Positions 20,841 through 36,300 are shown, numbered from the stretch's first letter. The stretch: 64,000 nt of DNA from Sorghum bicolor (GCF_000003195.3 NC_012873.2:10315894-10379893); one strand, 5' to 3'. A program made the numbers and translations. Notes: generated by a model from the letters alone, not told the origin.

Positions 20841-23800
20841 ATGGAGCTGGAGATCGTCGAGGTGGGCCCGTCCAGCCGCCCGCTGCGCTACGTCTCTCGC
20901 CCGCTCCCTCCACCTCCGCCGCCGCCACCTCCACCGCCGCCGCCGCAGCATCATCAGCAGCAGCATGGGGAAGCAGGGGACGCCCATGCGGCGGTGCCCC
21001 CTGTGCCGCAGTTCGACAGCGAGAAGATCCCGCAGACGCTCGTCTCCGAGATCCGACCCTTCCTGCGCGCCGCCAACCAGATCGAGGCCGAGAACCCGCG
21101 CGTCGCGTACCTGTGTAAGTTCTCTTCACGTGCGGCCACGCACTGCTCGTGCTTCCTCTGCCTTCGTTTTCTTCTTCCCTTCTCACCGTCACCATGAGGA
21201 GGAGGAGGAGACCAGCTGCTGTGCCGCGCCTGGCGCGCGCGACACACCTGTTCGTGGAAATGCCCGGCAAGGCAGCTTCCGGCGGCCTCATCCAGTCATC
21301 CTGGTGCGCGCCGCGGTGCGCTATGGCCTTCCAAGTTCCAACGTCTGCCCTGCATACGTCTACTCTTCATGGTTTTCTTTTGGATGTTTGGGGTTGGTGA
21401 CACGTCGGAAAGCATGCACGTCCGTCTGGCTCTGATTCTGATTCCATTCCGTCCATTCAGAACTAGTGATCTTTCAGCTATTGGACCAGACGCAAGATTC
21501 CGCGGTTGGTTTTGTTACCATCTGTCTCCGTCTCAGAATATTCTGCCTCCTCCTTGATCCTCTCCCTCTGCAAGGTGGTAGTTGGTCACGATGAGTTTGT
21601 CTTTACTGATTTAATTTCAACAACCACAGATGCTTCGTGCTTCCTGTGCACCTTGGCTTCGGTGACAGAGACACTATTTCAGTTATGCGTGTTACCTTGG
21701 AGATTCTGCAAGGGGAAAGTTGGCGCTTGGCTGATTTAGAGCACATCATCACCTGGAATATTCTGGGATTCCACCTTTTGTGGTGCCGAATTGGGTTTTA
21801 ACTGCTATATTCTAAAGTAGATATTTTCTGAGGAGAATCACTTGCCGATTGTTTACTGTTAGTGGGTCAACTTCAAGTTTCTCCTGCAGAGGACATTCTT
21901 CTGCCACCTCTACTCCATGTAATTTCTATTGCTCGACTGAGCGGCTGATTTGTCGGAAGCCTTGATGTAGAGTTTGTTAGATCTGCACGCAAGCCATAAC
22001 ACCTCAAATTTTCTGCTGCGGTTGATCAGTTACTTCCATCTGGTGGTATATGCCTCATGCTGTTATATCACCTTGAGAGATTACTGAGAACTCTTAGCTC
22101 ATGAAGCGCCACAGTTAACACTTGCTTCTCTCTGTTGGAACACATCACTACAATGATTCAGTGGATGCTATAGCTGAGGCAGCAAGAGTATTGCAGAGAA
22201 GAACTTCTTCCACAATAGTTTGAATCTTTAAATCAGCTTTTCTTTTGCCAGGTCGGTTCCATGCATTTGAAAAGGCTCATACAATGGACAAACTTTCAGC
22301 AGGGAGGGGTGTTCGGCAATTTAAAACAGCACTTCTTCAGAGACTTGAGCAGGTGAACTCACTATGGGGATAAGTTAACATGAGCATATAGTATATTTAC
22401 ATTTTACTAGGTCTTCGATGATGAAAATTAAAAGCATCACACAATCACATACTCATAATTTTCTACATATATAAGAACTTTGAAAACTTGTCATGGATCA
22501 TCTTTTTTGCACTCATAATTTCAGGTATATTCCCTCGGTTCCAAATTATAGTTCACTTTGGCATTGTCCTAAGTCAAGCCCTTTTAACTTTGACCATTTT
22601 TTAAGAATATATTAACATGTACAAGTTCAAAAAACTGCATTATCAAAACATATTTCATATAGAATTTAATGAGCCTAATTTGATGCTGTAGATGTTGGTA
22701 TATTTTCTATAAAACTTGCTCAGAGGTAGAGAAATTTGACTTAGGACAAAGCCAAAGTGAACTATAATTGGAACAGAGGGAATATGTCTTTAGTCAAAAG
22801 ACTCAAAAAGTTCTGTTGATGATTAATGCGCCTCATATTGGATGTGGTTGTAAAACAGGATGAGAGCAGCACCAAATCAAAGATGACACAAAGAGGTGAT
22901 GCCCGAGAGATGAAGTTATTCTTTGAGAAGTAAGATTATTTCTCATATACATATTGGTTCTGTAGAGAACTTCTTATGCAGCATTGTCACTGCCCCTGAT
23001 CCCACTAAAAAAAATGTAACTTTTATTCATTTTTTTGGTAGGAAAAAGCAAGCCAATGCACATGAACTCTTGCCTGTCCTGGCAGAAGTGCTGAAGGCTC
23101 TTCTCAGCGGAACTGGCTTGGAGGTTGTGAGATTTTTGACACAATGATATCATCGGTGATATTGTTCTCTATATTTAACATTTTTTAACAAACTGCAGGG
23201 CCTTGTTGCTAGTGAAGATTTTGCAGACTTATTTCGATATAATATTCTTCCACTCCATCCTAGGTTAAGTCAAAAACCAATCATGGTTCTCCCAGAGGTT
23301 TGCCTGCTTTTCTACTCAAAACTATCAAAAGTACCCTTTTGTCCTGCACTCTACTATTTATTCACTTTTCAGTATGGCATAATGGGCTAATGGCCCTGAT
23401 TCTTTTACACAATGGGGAGGACTTGTACTGGGTAGATCTGGTTGGTATTTACCGATAAAAAGACCAATACATATCACAGGATATGCTTGCTGTACAATAA
23501 TAGTGACAACTAGGTTTTTCCTTGATTATAACAGCTCATGTGTTTCTAACAAAGAGTAATATACATCACTAATCCTTTGAAATAAGTTCCCTTTACTTTG
23601 ATAGTGAGTTAGTGAGATTGCATTATGTGCTATTAGCAGTAGTTTCATTTTAATTATACTCCCTCTGTTCCAAATTGTTAGACGTTTTGGCTTTTCTAGA
23701 TACATTGCTTTTGTTATGTATCTAGACAATGTATATGTAAGTTCATAGCAAAAGTCGCAGTCTTATAAATTTGTAATGGAGTATTAATTATAAGTCGACT

Positions 23801-26800
23801 TGTATAAAGTTGGTACAATATTCTCCTATACAGATCAAAGTCGCAGTCTCTGCGGTGTTTAGTGTTCGCAGTCTTCCACCAGCCAACATGAAGGATGAAA
23901 AAAATCATACAGATGTTCTTCGGTGGCTGCAAAGTTGGTTTGGATTCCAGGTAAACAAGCTATTTGGTTTCATGCGAAATGCTTAGATTAATATGGATGT
24001 TTTTTTTGTACTACAGCTAGATAATGCCTTTCATTTTTTTATTAGAAAGGAAATGTCGCCAACCAAAGAGAGCATCTAATTCTATTGCTTGCAAATGCAC
24101 ATGCTAGATTGAATCCCAAGTCATCCTCTGCTCAAATGGTACCCACACATGACTAGTTTTCTTTGTCTATCTTTAATGAGAATGCCATTTTCATATATCT
24201 CCTTTCAGCTTGATGACAGAGCAGTAGATGAATTGTTGGCAAAAACATTTGAGAACTATCTGACCTGGTGCAAATTTTTGGGGCGAAGAAGCAACATATG
24301 GTAAAATGATGCAGTTTTTCAATTTCCTAGACTTGGCTTCAAATAATTGGATATATGTACTGTCTTGTTTGCACTGCAACTGCTTGTGTCGCACCTTCAG
24401 GTTGCCCTCTGTGAAGCAAGAAATTCAGCAACATAAACTTCTATACATAGCTCTTTATCTTCTTATATGGGGAGAAGCGTCAAACTTACGACTAATGCCA
24501 GAATGCTTATGCTATATTTTTCACCATGTAAGCAAAAAAGTTATGCCTCTGATACTTTTATAGTGCTTCTGTGGTTTATGTTGCTCTATTTCTCTTGTTA
24601 CCATTTCTGGAATTTGTATATTACTGTAGTTTTTCTGGTCACATAACTTACATTGCTGGTATTTAAAAGATGTCCTGTAAATGCTCCTACCAGAATAATC
24701 TATTGATATGAAATTACTTCTTTTTTACCAGTATCCTTTTACATTAATTGTTTGATTTCCTTTTTAGGAATAAAAAATTGTTTCACTACAAGCAGTTTGC
24801 TGGTAGGTCTGCATAAACTGTAGATTCTTTTGCTCAAATCCTTACTATATACTTATACTATTTAAACTGTTATAAAGCAATGATACCTGTAATTTCTGCT
24901 TGCTCTGTTTTCAATACTACATTATGATCAACGTTTCACGCGCACTTCCTCTTTTGTATTTTTGCCCTCTTTTGGAATAAGTGACATGGGACATTCTTTA
25001 GTATATACTTGATTCTGAAATGACTAGAGACATTTCATGATAATTCTCCATAGTTAGCTGCTTTAGTTAGCAGTGAATAAAAGGATTCTGAAGTGATTTG
25101 ACATAAATTCTAAACCAAGACAAAATAATAGGTCAATGGGAGATATCAAAATCATTAGTGAGTACATGCATATAGTTTTTTTCTCGAACACAGTACATGC
25201 ATATAGTCACAGATGAGAACACCACTGGAGTGAGTCACACACTGTCAGTTCAGAGGTTAAACTACATCACTGCTAGTTCTTGCTGATCCATAGTAAAAGT
25301 TCGCAATTCATTTTTTTTGAGTAAAACATATAGCACCCCATTATATTGAAATATTGGAATAAAGACCGTAACTCAGTGCCTGAAATTTCCTTACAGAACT
25401 GGCAGATGTTCATACAAGCCATTAATATGAATGGTATTGGGATCAGTTTTTTATGTAAGAATCAAATTTAAGTGAAACCTACTGAAATCTGAATGTTTGC
25501 TAAGGTCTTTGTGTTTCTAATGGTATAATCGAAACAGGATGTTGATTAACATGTTTATATGTTTCTCAAAATAGCATATCTGGTTACTCCTTTTTATAAT
25601 AACTTACTTTAAGTGGAACTCACGTTGAGAAAACAATAATGACAATTTTTGTTTCAGATGTCATATGAGCTATATGGAGTGCTCTCTGGGGCTGTAAGCT
25701 TAATTACTGGGGAAAAAGTCCGACCTGCATATGGAGGAGATGATGAATCATTTCTTAACAATGTAGTCAAGCCAATATACAATGTCATATTTCAGGTCCA
25801 CATTACCTTCTTTTCAATCTTTAATCCATATAGCTTTAAAGCTTGTATTTACAAATGACTGCCTATCTCTATTTATTTAATGAAGGAAGCACAAAAGAAC
25901 AAGAACGGAGCATCTGATCACTCAACATGGAGAAACTATGATGACCTCAATGAATTCTTCTGGTTAGATACTATGCTTGTTGTATATCTTTTGATTAAAT
26001 GATATTTTTTTGAACAATTAAAAGATATCCTAAATGTTTTATAATGCAGGTCTGCTGATTGCTTTAAGCTTGGTTGGCCCATGCGCCTCAACAATGATTT
26101 CTTTTTCACATCAAGTGCAACTAAGGACTCTCAGGTTTTCCTTTGACAAACCATAGCTTTATTTGTGTGTTCATGCATGCTCTTGTTTCCTATTTTATCT
26201 TTTTGTTGCTAGCTTATATTTTCTATTTCTTTCTTGAAGTGTTCATTTATATTTAAGATATTTTTTGGCTAGCAAATGAAGTTTGTTAGTGGTGGCTATA
26301 TAGCTATCTGATCATCTCTATTGGAATTAAGCAAAGATTAGAGCCAAACACTCGAGATCTCGGGGGCTGCTACAGTCCGGCTATTGGGATCGAAAACTTC
26401 GTCCGATGAATTCTCGCGTCTCGTTTTCCGCCCACCTGCCAACCCACACATGGTCCGCATCACGCCTCGTTTCGCGCCCACCTGCCAGCCCATACAGGTC
26501 TGCATGGAGTCAGCGCGTCTAGGAGGAGATGACTTTGTTTGTTTTTATTCTATTAATTGATTTGCGTGCGTGTTATTTTCTACAAACTAAAAAAAGTTAT
26601 AACTATTCATCCGATTATACCATTATATTTCTTATAATAAATCATTCAAAACAAGACCCCACATGAATATATTTAGATAAAATTATATTAATGAACATTT
26701 GTTCTGTAATTATATTAATGAACATTTGTTCTATAAAGGTCAATGTTTTCCTAAACGCTAAACGGTAAACAGTTAGTCACCTACCATTTAGCCATTATTT

Positions 26801-27244
26801 GGGCTAAACAGTCAATTAAATGGGCTAAACGGATGATTAAACAGAAACAGTGTACCACTGTGTAGCGTTTACATGGCGTTTAAACGGTCTAAACGGCCGT
26901 TTAGGCGAATAGCGATAAAGATAGAATATTCTTTTAATATTGAATAGAGGTGATGTTCTAGGTTAAAAAAAAGTTTCGTCTTCATAATAAAAATATTCAA
27001 GATTCTAGTTTTAATTTCATGAAATTATTATTATAATATATATAAAATAAATATATAACATAAATAGAAAATAATTAAATCTGGAGGAAAGCATAAGAAA
27101 AAATAAAACACGTAATAGAGAAAAATTTCAAAAAACATCACAGGTATACTTTTCAAATATCATAAAATATACTTAGAACATTACATTTGTACTAAGTGAA
27201 CATAACTAAATACACCATAAAACATCACTAAATAGATTATAGAA

Positions 27245-27310
<66 letters not shown>

Positions 27311-30300
27311 CAGAACATCACTAAATACATCATAAACATCACATGTGTACTAAGTGACATCACTAAGGCCTTGTTTAGATCCAATTTTTTTTTGATTTTG
27401 ATACTGTAGCATTTGCGTTTTTATTTAACAAACATTGTCCAATCATGAAGTAACTAGGCTTAAAAGATTCGTCTTGCGATTTACAGGCAAACTGTGTAAT
27501 TAGTTTTTGTTTTCATCTATATATAATGCTCCATGCATATGCCGTAAAATTCGATGTGACGGAGAATCTTGAAATTTTTTTGTTTTTTGGGTGAACTAAA
27601 CAAGCCCTAAATACATTATAGAACATCGCATATATATTATGTGAACATCACTAAATGCATCATAAAACACCACATGTGTACTAAGTGAACATCACTGATT
27701 GCAACATAGAACATCACTAAATACATTATAGTACATCACATATATATTACATGAACATCACTAAATACATCATAGAGCATCACATATGTGTTACGCGAAC
27801 ATCGCAAAAAAACACCATGAACATAAAAAAACAACATATAACATCATAAAAAAGTCATTATAGAACACATCTATGCTATATGAACATATGGAAACCAAGG
27901 TTCAGCTAGGCGCTAGGCGTAATCGGGGCGCTGACCCATTGCCTAGCGCCTAGTCGGGAGTACTCGGTCCTAGGCGCTCCTAGGCGTTTTCCTAGACGTT
28001 TTGGCAATATAGCCATAAATTATATATATATATATATATTATATATTATATATGACTATATATATATGTATATAACATTATAACTACTATATATGAGTCA
28101 CAGAACTCACAGTATTTGTAGTATTTGTGCCAGTAGACATACCTGAGTCCTACTCCTAGCTGTCTTAATCCTGCCTGTTCCTAGCTCCTGTATGGCTGCA
28201 ACTGCAACACATTTTTACAGCTAGTATTAGTCAATAACTCAATACTCAATAGACAGCTAGATAGGACACTAAATTGTGACTTATCTGGATGATTTCAGCA
28301 GCCTCTCATCCATGAGCACACCATACCTCCAGCTGATAGTTACAATACAAGTGGATAGGACAATAATAGAAGTGCACAACACAATTTATAAATAAAGCAC
28401 AACACAAACACATAGTTCTTAGTTCAGATCCCACAAATAATAAAAAGAAGGCACACAGACACGTAAACAAGGTGACACAGCTGCAGTCCAAGGCATCACA
28501 AAAGGCTTCACTACTAGATGGAGATGGTCCAGCAGCCCATATCATATTTCTTCTTCACTGTAGTCCCTATTCTCATCTTCATACTCTTCTTCTTCAGACT
28601 CAAATTCTTCTTCTTCATAGAGCTCCCTCACTCTTGCACTTCTACGCCTCTCAAGCTGTTCATCTGCTCCCACTGCCTCTCCAATGACAGACCAAAAGGT
28701 ATCCCTGTACCTTCCATCTCATCTTCCTCCCCATCTCTAAATTCAACCAATGCACAATCATCCCCACCTTCTTGGAGAAAACCTTGAGCTTCACATGTAT
28801 CACTAGATAAAAGAACATCAATGATTTTCTTTGACTTTCTTTTCTCTCTTACTAAGCAGTTTGGAGTTGAATTGGATATACACCAGCTTGTTGAGGCGGG
28901 CTGTAGTAAGCCTATTCCTCTTCTTAGTGTGTATCTATAATTGAAAAAGACGATTCTTAGTTCTACTTCTACTTCTATAATTTAATTGTAATGCTGCTGA
29001 AAATGAAATGTTCATAATAGATAGGTACTAACCCCTTCAAACCCACTCCAATTTCTTTCACAACCAGAAGAGCTTGATGTCAAAGATAGGATCCTTGTAG
29101 CCATCTTCTGTAAAGCTGGTGTTTCATATCCATACAATCTCCACCATGATGCTGAGATAAAAAAAAGAACACCTCTATTAGTTGCTGTAACAGCAGCAAA
29201 CAACCTAATTTGTGGGGCTCTGAACTTCCAACGCAGGTGACTTCATCAGAATCTGTTCCAACCCTAGAGACATGAACTTCCTCTCTAATTTCTAGCTCAT
29301 GAACAGTCTTCTCCTCCCTCTTTCTTTTTGCATCAGCTAGTGCCTTCTTGCACTTCTCTTTAGCCTCCATAGCCTGTTGTGTTCTTGCTGGGCATTTCTT
29401 CACATTCTTTCCTTCATGAGCCAAATGCTCCTTCAGCCTATAAATCCCTCCTTTCATCTCCTTGTCACAGAGCTTGCACTTCACCTTGTCCTTGTTGCTA
29501 GCATCAACAAGAACACCATATTCCCATCCAACATCATCTGAGTTCATTTTGAGGAGATTATTTGCCACTGCTGGTTCAGGATGTTCTGTCGACATCCTAC
29601 TGATTGCAGCAGCATGCACATAGCACACCCTATTAGTCTATTACACACTAACAAATGAAACAACTGAGAAGAGCAGCAGCTAATGTGCATGCTACTGAAC
29701 AAAGAGCAAAGAGCAAAGAGGGGAGATGAGCAGGGGAGGAGCTGGGAGGGAAGGGAGCTCACCACCTTGGGGACTTGGGGTGGCCGGCGGGGAGGTGTTC
29801 CAGTCGAGGACGAGCAGGGCAGCGGCGACAAGTCGGGGAAGAGCAGGGGACGAACTTGGAGGAGCAGGACCGGCGGGAGGAGGAGCAGGACCAGCGGGGG
29901 GCGCCTCGGGGATGAGCAGGGGAAGAGATTGGAGGAGCAGGGGACGAGAAGATGAGCAGAGGAGGAGCAGGACCTGCAGGGAGGTTGCCCGGCGACGAGG
30001 ACCGGCGGCACGGACGACCAAATCCGACTTGGGGACGAGTGAATGGCGCCACGCTCCCTTCTATTCCTCCCGCGCCTCCGTTTTGTGGTCGCGCGCGCCT
30101 GGCCGCGCGGGAAATCCTCCCGCTCTCCGATTTGGCGCGCTAAATTGGCCGCGCTCGCGCTCGCGCCCGCCTCCGCGCTGCCTCCGCGCCTCGAAGCGCG
30201 ACTATGGCCATAGTCAAGGCGACGGGCTTCGCCTAGCGCCTAATCGCCGCCTAGTCGACGCCTAACCGAACCTTGATAGAAACATAATTAACAAATGATA

Positions 30301-33300
30301 AAGAAAGAAGAAAAGGACATGAAATAAAAGAAATGAAAAAAGAAATAAAAGAAACATGAAAAATAATAAAGTAATAAAAATCACATAAAAAAGAAATATA
30401 AATAAAAGTTGGAGCACAGAAAAATAAAAATAGAAAATAAAAAGAAAAGAAAAGAAAAGAAAAAAAGAAGAATAAGGAAAAAAGAAAACTAACATAAAAA
30501 TCACATAAAACAAAAAGGAAATATAAATAAAAAATAAATCACGAAATAGAAAAAGGAAAGAAATAGAAAAGAAAAGAAAAAAGGAAAAGAAAAGAAAAGA
30601 AAAAAAACATACCACATAATAAAATACACGTACCATAAAATAGAGAAAGAAAGAAATAGAAAAGGAAAAAAGAAAAGAAAAAGGAAAAGAAAAAGAAAAG
30701 AAAAGAAAAAACATATCATATAATAAAATATAGACGTACCTACGTCGTAGTCATAAATTCGCTGTGATAGCTCATGCACTAGGCCGCACATGGGTCTCCC
30801 TGCAGCGGCAGCAGCGCGCAAGACTAGCGCGGGAAATTCGCGTGGGCTCCCGTTCGGCGCACGGTTCGGTCCGGCCGTTCGGACCGGATGAATTCCCAGA
30901 GATCTCACCCTGTGTGTGTCTGTGTTCTTTACGCTCACATCTCACTCTGTTTCTCTCTGGCAAAGGCTCTTTGACTCTCCTTTTCTCTGATCCCATCTGC
31001 AGAAATTTAAACACATTTTTCAACTTCAATCAAGGCCAAACAAAAAGTCTACAGCTAACCTCTCTTGATGCTATGACATGCAGATCTCCTATGTGTTAGA
31101 GTGAAGATAATCTACAGCTGACCAGATCATATGAAAGAACGCAATGTATAGGCAAATGAAAACTGAAATTCTGAAGTAATTTTCAAATAGCTGATGCTTA
31201 GCTTAGCTGGCTATTCAACTAAAACTATGCACATAGTTTATACTCCCTCCGTACTCGAAAAGAAAGTCGTTTTGGACAGAGACACGGTTTCCAAAGCATA
31301 ACTTTGACTCCTTATTCTCATAAAAATATTTATCAAAAAGTGATATATGTATATTATTATGAAAGTATTTTTCAAGACAAATGTATTCATATATTTTTCA
31401 CATTTTCAAACTCAACAACTTAAAAGTTATTCATGATTTATATTCCCAATGTTTGGCCCAAACCTTGTCCAAAACGACTTCCTTTCCGAGTAGGATGGAG
31501 TATCCCTTAAGGGCTTATTTGGCCCATGTCGTGGACGCGAAAATGGACCATTTGTGCTGGTGGGACAAATTGTGATATAAGTTGAGACTGAGACTGAGTA
31601 TTATATAAATCTACTGGAGCCAAATAGCAACTTCTGTTTTTTTAAAGCAACTGGCAGCCTTTCAATTAAGATAGAAAAGAGTTGGCCCAGTTTATATAAG
31701 GAAAACCGGGCCCAATGGTTAAAAGCAAAATCAGCAAAGACCCTAGCATCAGCAGCATGTCTGAAACGACCATCCCAAAATGATACCGTCCACCACAAGT
31801 CATCATTGCCGAGCTCGAAAATGCAGCCGAGCAGCTCCAATTTCTTGCAAAGGATCAAAGCCCAAGCCTCAAAGTCAGAACACACACCATCAAGGAAAAC
31901 TAACACCATCCTAAAGAGGTTGTTGAATGTCATTGTTGCGAAGCTATGCCGAACCCCACAACTTGACAAGCACACTCTTCCAAACAAGTCAAGCATTCCT
32001 GTGTGGTACGGTGCAAAACCAAAAGGTAGAGCTTTGTTAAAATTAGCAAAAGCGTCCGTTGCCTTGAGCCATTCCTCCACGTTCGCATGTGAAGTTGTGG
32101 TACTCCAAGAGGACATCATCCATGACGCCTCCCATGAGCACAACCCGCCAACATCGCGACGCAAGCGCCAAACCGTGAGCCTTGTCGACCTTCTCATGCA
32201 GGTGGAGAAACCCCCTGCCCCACCCATACATAGCCCATGTGAGAACGACCACGACCGGGGCCGGACCTTAGGCCTATGTTTTGGCGTGGGACAGAAGAGG
32301 GTTTTTTTTAATCCCAACCTAAAATTCGCTCCCATGGGGAGTCGAACCCAGGACCTGAGGAGTGCTGCTAGAGTCACCTAACCAACTCAGCTAGAGGCTT
32401 GTTCGCTTACTTACCACTCATATAGCTATAATCATGCAGGATTTTAGACATATCGCAATCAACATTTCCTTTTGTGATGGAGTTCTTTTCTTATCCTTAC
32501 TATCGTTAACGTCTCATACTGTTTAGGTTCTTTGTGGATCAAGGTTATCAAGTGTGCCACATGGCTTTGAAAACTGTGCTAGCTGTGTTCCGCTAGTGTC
32601 ACAACACGCATCTCAGCACAATGAGCAGCTAAATCCCCAACTGCCTCATGAGTCATCATCAACAGAAAACTATCTTAATGCAGAAGCAGCTGAACAAAGA
32701 CAACAGGTAAATTTTATTTAAAAAAGATGGGAACCCTAAAAAATATGCAATATTAGAATTGTATAGCTAGTCTTATGTACTTATTTATGCACAGATCTAT
32801 TTTGTTGACTTGAATTGACCCAACAGGCTTATGTATGCACCACTCTGATGCTGTGATTGCTTCATAAGTCCACTGTATTGCTTGAATATTATCACACTGT
32901 ATACAGCACTTATTAGAATTTCCTCATGGTATAAAAAGTCTGAACAACAACTTTCTATGTGCTCTGATATAATTTGCCATGCTGTAATCTCTGTGATGCA
33001 TGTTTTTCCATGTACGTGCATGACTCAAAGGATGCTCATGTTTGGTACATTGGTTTGATTTTTTTTATTGTTTACTTGTTGCTCTGCATTTTTTGTGGTA
33101 CTGCACAGCAAGCTACGAGTTCCAGTTCTCAACAGAGATGGTTGGGAAAGACGAATTTTGTTGAGGTCCGTTCTTTTTGGCATCTCTTCAGAAGCTTTGA
33201 TAGGATGTGGACTCTCCTTGTTCTTGGGCTTCAGGTTTACTTTCTGTCTTTAATGAATGGGTCGATGCATTTAGGATTAGTTTCATAATTCTGTCAGACC

Positions 33301-36300
33301 TTTTGGCACATTTCCTTATTCATTTTATTTCCAGGTTCTGATAATAATGGCATGGCATGGATTAGGAAGCCCTACTCAGTTACTTGATCCAATAATTTTT
33401 GAGGATATTCTGAGTATTTTCATCACCAATGCAGTACTTCGAGTTATTCAAGGTTGTCATGAGTCTTGTATTGTGTGTATATATTATCAGTTATTATGTT
33501 ATCTATTGCTTAGTAAACTGAAATACCTAATTCCTTTTTTCATCATCTTCATTAATGGTTGATGTACCTACTTTGTCTTGCAGTCATCCTTGACATTGCT
33601 TTCTCATGGAGAACCAAGGGAACAATGAGAGTTGATCAGATACTAAGATTTACTATAAAACTTTCTCTTGCGGTGGCATGGGCGATTATTCTTCCTATAT
33701 TTTATGCCAATTCTCAAAATTATAAGGCTTGTTCAACTAAACGGTCTAAAGCCTTTTTGGGAATGTTCTGCTTGTCAAAATATATGGTGGTTGTCGCATT
33801 GTACCTTGCAAGCAATGTGGTTGGGATGGCATTATTTTTTGTCCCAGCTGTCACCAATTACATAGAGACATCTACATGGAGAATTTGTAATGTGTTGTCA
33901 TGGTGGTGTCAAGTATGTCCTTTCTCTCCCCATTTGTTTAATCTTGTAATTTAGTATCACAAATTATATTTTTTGTAAAATTATTCAGATGTGTCCTCGT
34001 GATATTTTATATCAGATAACTTCAGTACATTTAAAGTTTAAAAGATTATACTGTTTTCACGTAGGTTATACCTCTTTGTACTTCACCTGATAGCTTTCAT
34101 ATCTTGTTATTAAGCCCTAGTTATCATTACCTGTGCAGCCACAATTATACGTTGGACGAGGAATGCAAGAAGGACTAGTATCTATACTGAAGTACAGTAT
34201 TTGTTTACATTTGTATTACTTTATGTCAGCCATTTAGTATGAGCTTAATCATTCTACTTATACCTCACAGGTACACAACCTTTTGGATGATTCTGTTGTC
34301 ATGTAAATTTTTATTCAGCTACTATTTTGAGGTAATACTCTCACACATGCACTGAACATGATCCTAGTTACAACTAGAAAAGTCATGTTTGTTGTTGTTA
34401 GTTTCTTACTCTGCTTCCTGATGCATTGTTTCTTAAACAAAATATATACAGATTAAGCCACTTGTGGGACCAACGAAAGAAATTATGAAGATCAATGTGA
34501 ACAAATATGAGTGGCATGAATTCTTTCCACAAGGTCCTCCATATGCGATCTTGATTTTTGTGCTTTTTTCCTTACTTTTTGTAATACTATTATATTTTCG
34601 CACTGTCAAATTACAGTCAAACAAAAATAATGATACCATACGTCTCTTGCACCAGTCAAGAGTAATGCTGGCGCTATTCTTGCTGTGTGGTCCCCTATAA
34701 TTCTTGTGAGGACTCTATTCTTGCAGTACTTAGTGTTTTAATTGTGCATATGCCTCTGTAACTAGGATTATCTATTTTTTTTCTCCCAACAGGTCTATTT
34801 CATGGACACACAAATATGGTATTCTGTATTCTGTACTATTTTCGGTGGTATGTGTGGTATTATCCATCATCTTGGTGAGGTGAGATGAGGCATCACTTAA
34901 CATGGGTACTCATTTCAGATGCCTATAGTGTACCAAATTGTTAACTCCGATACTCATCTAGATTCGCACAATGGGAATGGTGAGAAGCCGGTTTTGTTCC
35001 TTACCAGAAGCCTTCAACATGTCTCTTGATCCTCCAACAATGCCAATAGAGAGAAAGGGGATGCCTTTTAGTTTCTTGGAGAAGAAAATATTCAAGGTGA
35101 AAAATGTTCATGTCATTTTTTGAACTACCTGAAGGCGCCTTTTTCCTTATGTGCATTTTTCTTTCAAATGATTCCTCTTTTCAGAAATTAGGTAAAGCTG
35201 AAAGACATGACCCAACAAAGTTTGCACTGGTTTGGAGCCAGATAATAAGTAGCTTCCGTTCAGAGGACTTAATAAGTAATAGGTACACTTTGATTACTCT
35301 TCTGCAACTCATGTCTCACCAGATTTGTAAAGAAAAAAAAATGTTGTTTTTTCCAGAGAGATGGATTTGATGACAATGCCCGTGTCACTAGTGCATAGTT
35401 CTGGTTCTATCCGTTGGCCATTGTTTTTACTTGCTAAAAAGGTATGCTGATCTATTCTCCGATACATGACATCAGTTTGGGTGGCATGTGTTCTTTTGCT
35501 ACACCTTCATAGTGATGAAGTTCACATAACCTATTTATTTTGATATGTTAATTTTCTTGTTTCGACAATCCTTTGACAGATTATATGGTGCATCTCACAG
35601 TAAGCACATTATCATGCAAAAGCAAATTTCTCAAATATAGTATTATTTGGGATTATTCAGAATAAAGCTTAGCTACCATAGAATTTGTGTCACTTAAGTT
35701 CTTAAATTTAGAATACATTACTTTATGAGAAGTTTTCAGTTAGGCTAGCTGTATACTCCCTCTGTTCCAAAATGTAGGTTGTTTTAGTTGATTTTAAACA
35801 AATGTGATTCCAAAGCTTGCACGCCACTAGATGTTCTGCATTTAGAAACAACTTGCAGTGTTTGGTCGCTTGTGCAGTCTAGCATATATTGAGTACTTCT
35901 ATCTCTGCCAACAAATATTTATCTACACTCTTATATCTGTTTTGATTACATTGTAGTTTTCAGAAGCAGTGGATATGGCAGCAAATTTTACTGGAAAAAG
36001 TGCTCAACTCTTCCGGAAAATTAAGAAGGATCACTACATGTTTTGCTCTATAAATGATTTCTATGAACTGACAAAAAATATTTTCAGATTTCTCATTATT
36101 GGGGAGACAGAGAGGAGGTAATTCAATTTGATCCTAGATTATCTCCACTAGTTCTTTTTCCCAAGCTTGCAATTTGGTAGTATATGTTCCTGTGTATATT
36201 ATTATGATGTTTACAGATTGTATTCAGGGTGGTAGCTGCCATATTTGATGAAATAAATAAGAGTATTCAAAATTCAAGCCTGGTGACTGATTTTCGGTTG

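Larger units (their letters stand above)
27130..27890. repeat. Degenerate AT-rich array of 'acatcactaaata' units
   Basis: Variants of ACATCACTAAATACAT and AGAACATCAC recur irregularly every 25-60 bp. The array contains a 58-bp AT microsatellite (27250-27307) and is interrupted by a Tourist-like MITE. It lies in intron 12 of the callose synthase gene. Confidence 0.6.

Noticed and set aside
20740..21435. 231-codon frame considered as the true callose synthase N-terminus
   Set aside because: It is out of frame with exon 2, while the frame from 20841 joins exon 2 through the GT donor at 21115; kept only as a possible uORF.
29683..30265. GC-rich frames in the right part of the hAT element
   Set aside because: Gly/Arg/Ser repeats from the GAGCAGGGG-type sequence, open in several frames at once; no protein family.
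30262..30938. Phe/Leu-rich minus-strand frames resembling membrane proteins
   Set aside because: They arise from the A/G-rich low-complexity tract and are not real membrane proteins.
31601..32377. Minus-strand frame of 258 codons
   Set aside because: No domain, overlaps a SINE-like copy, and lies in an intron of the callose synthase gene; judged accidental.
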